Positions 62,748-64,000 of a stretch of 64,000 nucleotides of DNA are shown here, one piece after another. Where the stretch lies: positions 62,001 to 126,000 of the forward strand of contig JAJDCO010000007.1 of NCBI GenBank assembly GCA_029260795.1. Reading direction: 5' to 3'. Under the pieces are notes generated by a model. The model was not told the DNA's origin. It saw only the letters and a list, made by a program, of their open reading frames with translations, and made no database searches. This DNA comes from Planctomycetota bacterium. Lineage in GTDB: Bacteria; Planctomycetota; OFTM77. Each line of letters starts with the position of its first letter. Positions within the stretch are counted from its first letter, which is position 1. A program made the position numbers and the translations under genes.

Positions 62748-64000
62748 ATGTCGGCGAGTATGTTCCAGGCAGCGAGGGGCGGTGCCGTAGCGAGACTTCG
62801 TCGAGGGCGAGGATTCCGGTGGGTCGCGCTCGGATGGATCGGAGTGCTGCTGGCGGCGACGGCCGTCGCGCAGGAAGTGCCCTCCGAGCCCGAGCGCCCG
62901 AAGACGCAGCCCTTGGGGGTCGGGCTGACGGCCGACCTGCCCGGCGGGCTCGACATGACCCAGCCGGACAAGGTGCAGGAGCGGTTGGCGGCGGCCAATA
63001 AAGAGCTCGAGGCGCTGGCCGAAAACGATCCGCGGCGAGCGGACAAGCAGAAGCTGCTGAAGACGAAGATCGAGATCCTCGAAGGGCAGCTCGCCCTGCT
63101 GGAGGCGAGCTCCCGCCTGCAGCTCCTGCAAGCGGAGCTCACACCGGAACGCAAAGCGGCCGCCGAGAAGAGTCGCGACGAGGCACGAAAAAGCCTGGAC
63201 GCCTTGGATCCCGACGCCGAGCTGGAGGACCTGCGAGCTGTCCAAGACGTCGAGGTACTCCGCCCCCGAGTCGAGGCCGAGTTCGTCGAGCGGCTCCGCG
63301 TCGAGCGGGAAGCCTCGACGCGACTCGCCAACCGCATCAAGCAGCAGCAAGAAGAGTTGGCGGCCGGCGAAACATCTCGCACCTCGGCGCGGAGCTCGCT
63401 CGCCACACACCAGGTTCGACTCGAGGAGCTCCGCAAGGAGCTGCAGACGCGAACGGACCTGACCGAGGATGATCGCAAGCTCCTCGAGCGCCGCGTCGGC
63501 ATGCGGGAGCAAGGGGTCACCCACGAGAAGGGCCGGCTTCAATACCTCGACCTGCACAAGGAGGTGCTCGAGCGAAGCCTGGCCGTCCTGACCATCGAGC
63601 AAGAGGCACAAACCGCGGTCGAGAGTCGCTATCGTCGGCTGGAGGCGGCCGCCAAGACACTCCTCGACCAGCGGCTCGAGGAGCGGAAGCGAACGCTCGC
63701 CTATCAGGTCTCCAGCAAGCAGAAAGAGATCGAGGAGGCCGAGACGGAGCATGAGCGCCTGCGCCTGACGGCGGAGCTCGAGTCCTTGAAGCTCGATGCG
63801 GAGCTGCAGACGCTGCGTCAAGCGAGCAGCGAAGTTCAAGGAAACGCCGTCGAAGCGGAGGAGCTCCTGGGCATCGCCCGGGAGGAGCTCGAATCGCTGC
63901 AGAGCACCTATCGAGGCTCCGAGCCTCGACCCGAGCTGCGAGAGGTCGAAGAGAAGCTCCGACGCCTCCGGCGCCAAACCGACCGGGCCGACTACGCGCG
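62748..64000 (+). CDS. Secreted coiled-coil protein, partial (possible MscK-like channel)
   Basis: The frame is open for 417 codons to the right edge. After a basic start, a hydrophobic segment (WVALGWIGVLLAATAVAQ) forms a signal peptide. From about residue 65 the protein is one long Glu/Arg/Leu coiled coil with repeated heptads (LEALAENDPRRADKQKLLK onward). MscK/KefA-type large mechanosensitive channels begin with such a periplasmic coiled-coil domain, and the preceding ion transporter fits osmotic stress. The channel part would lie beyond the window. The start is uncertain (GTG 62712, TTG 62739 and ATG 62760 are in frame). Confidence 0.7.
   Translation, partial: MSASMFQAARGGAVARLRRGRGFRWVALGWIGVLLAATAVAQEVPSEPERPKTQPLGVGLTADLPGGLDMTQPDKVQERLAAANKELEALAENDPRRADKQKLLKTKIEILEGQLALLEASSRLQLLQAELTPERKAAAEKSRDEARKSLDALDPDAELEDLRAVQDVEVLRPRVEAEFVERLRVEREASTRLANRIKQQQEELAAGETSRTSARSSLATHQVRLEELRKELQTRTDLTEDDRKLLERRVGMREQGVTHEKGRLQYLDLHKEVLERSLAVLTIEQEAQTAVESRYRRLEAAAKTLLDQRLEERKRTLAYQVSSKQKEIEEAETEHERLRLTAELESLKLDAELQTLRQASSEVQGNAVEAEELLGIAREELESLQSTYRGSEPRPELREVEEKLRRLRRQTDRADYA

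Noticed and set aside
62604..63977. A 457-codon minus-strand frame at the right edge
   Set aside because: Its Leu-rich composition is the mirror of the plus-strand coiled coil (GAG/CTC codons read backwards). The plus frame has a signal peptide and is open to the edge.

Overview
This is a high-GC bacterial chromosome window from a Gram-negative-type (diderm) organism. It encodes BamA, an OmpH-like chaperone, lipid A enzymes and a complete type VI secretion system (T6SS). A fused LpxC-FabZ protein, ECF sigma factor/Ser-Thr kinase pairing, a sulfatase-fold protein with TPRs and a short EF-Ts together suggest Planctomycetota or a neighbouring deep diderm lineage. I cannot confirm the phylum from sequence alone. 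TTG and GTG starts are common (rpsF, rpsB, lpxC-fabZ, tssF, bamA, lpxA, tssH).

Region 1 (1-20.5 kb) is mostly housekeeping. It holds the start of a secreted protein on the left edge, then glmU (short form)-prs-rplY-pth, rpsF-rplI (rpsR is not between them), dnaB, bamA-ompH-lpxC/fabZ-lpxA-Gfo/Idh oxidoreductase, a convergent diguanylate cyclase, rpsB-tsf-pyrH-frr with a likely terminator, and a sulfatase-fold/TPR lipoprotein. Four ribosomal proteins (S6, L9, S2, L25) carry long or charged disordered C-terminal tails.

Region 2 (20.5-27.5 kb) is accessory: a serine beta-lactamase-like hydrolase, tRNA-Lys(TTT) with a well-spaced promoter, a small lipoprotein, a secreted pyroglutamyl-peptidase-like protein with Ser at the expected Cys position, a YCII/DGPF protein with an ECF42-type sigma factor and a candidate autoregulated promoter, and a hybrid histidine kinase remnant that has lost its phospho-accepting histidine region.

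Region 3 (27.5-60.3 kb) is a complete T6SS. An ECF sigma factor and a soluble Ser/Thr kinase face a leftward operon tssJ-tssK-tssL-tssM-tagF. A long rightward operon carries tssA-tssB-tssC-hcp-tagJ-tssE-tssF-tssG-tssH-vgrG, a pentapeptide-repeat protein, a DUF4150 (PAAR-like)-Rhs effector with a putative RNase A-like C-terminal toxin, its probable immunity protein, a DUF2169 protein and an FHA protein. Both operons start from the 38.2-38.7 kb intergenic region. Kinase, FHA protein and TagF suggest threonine-phosphorylation control of firing; no PppA-type phosphatase is visible.

Region 4 (60.3-64 kb) has an SLC12-type cation-chloride cotransporter homologue and the start of a secreted coiled-coil protein that runs off the right edge and may be a mechanosensitive channel.
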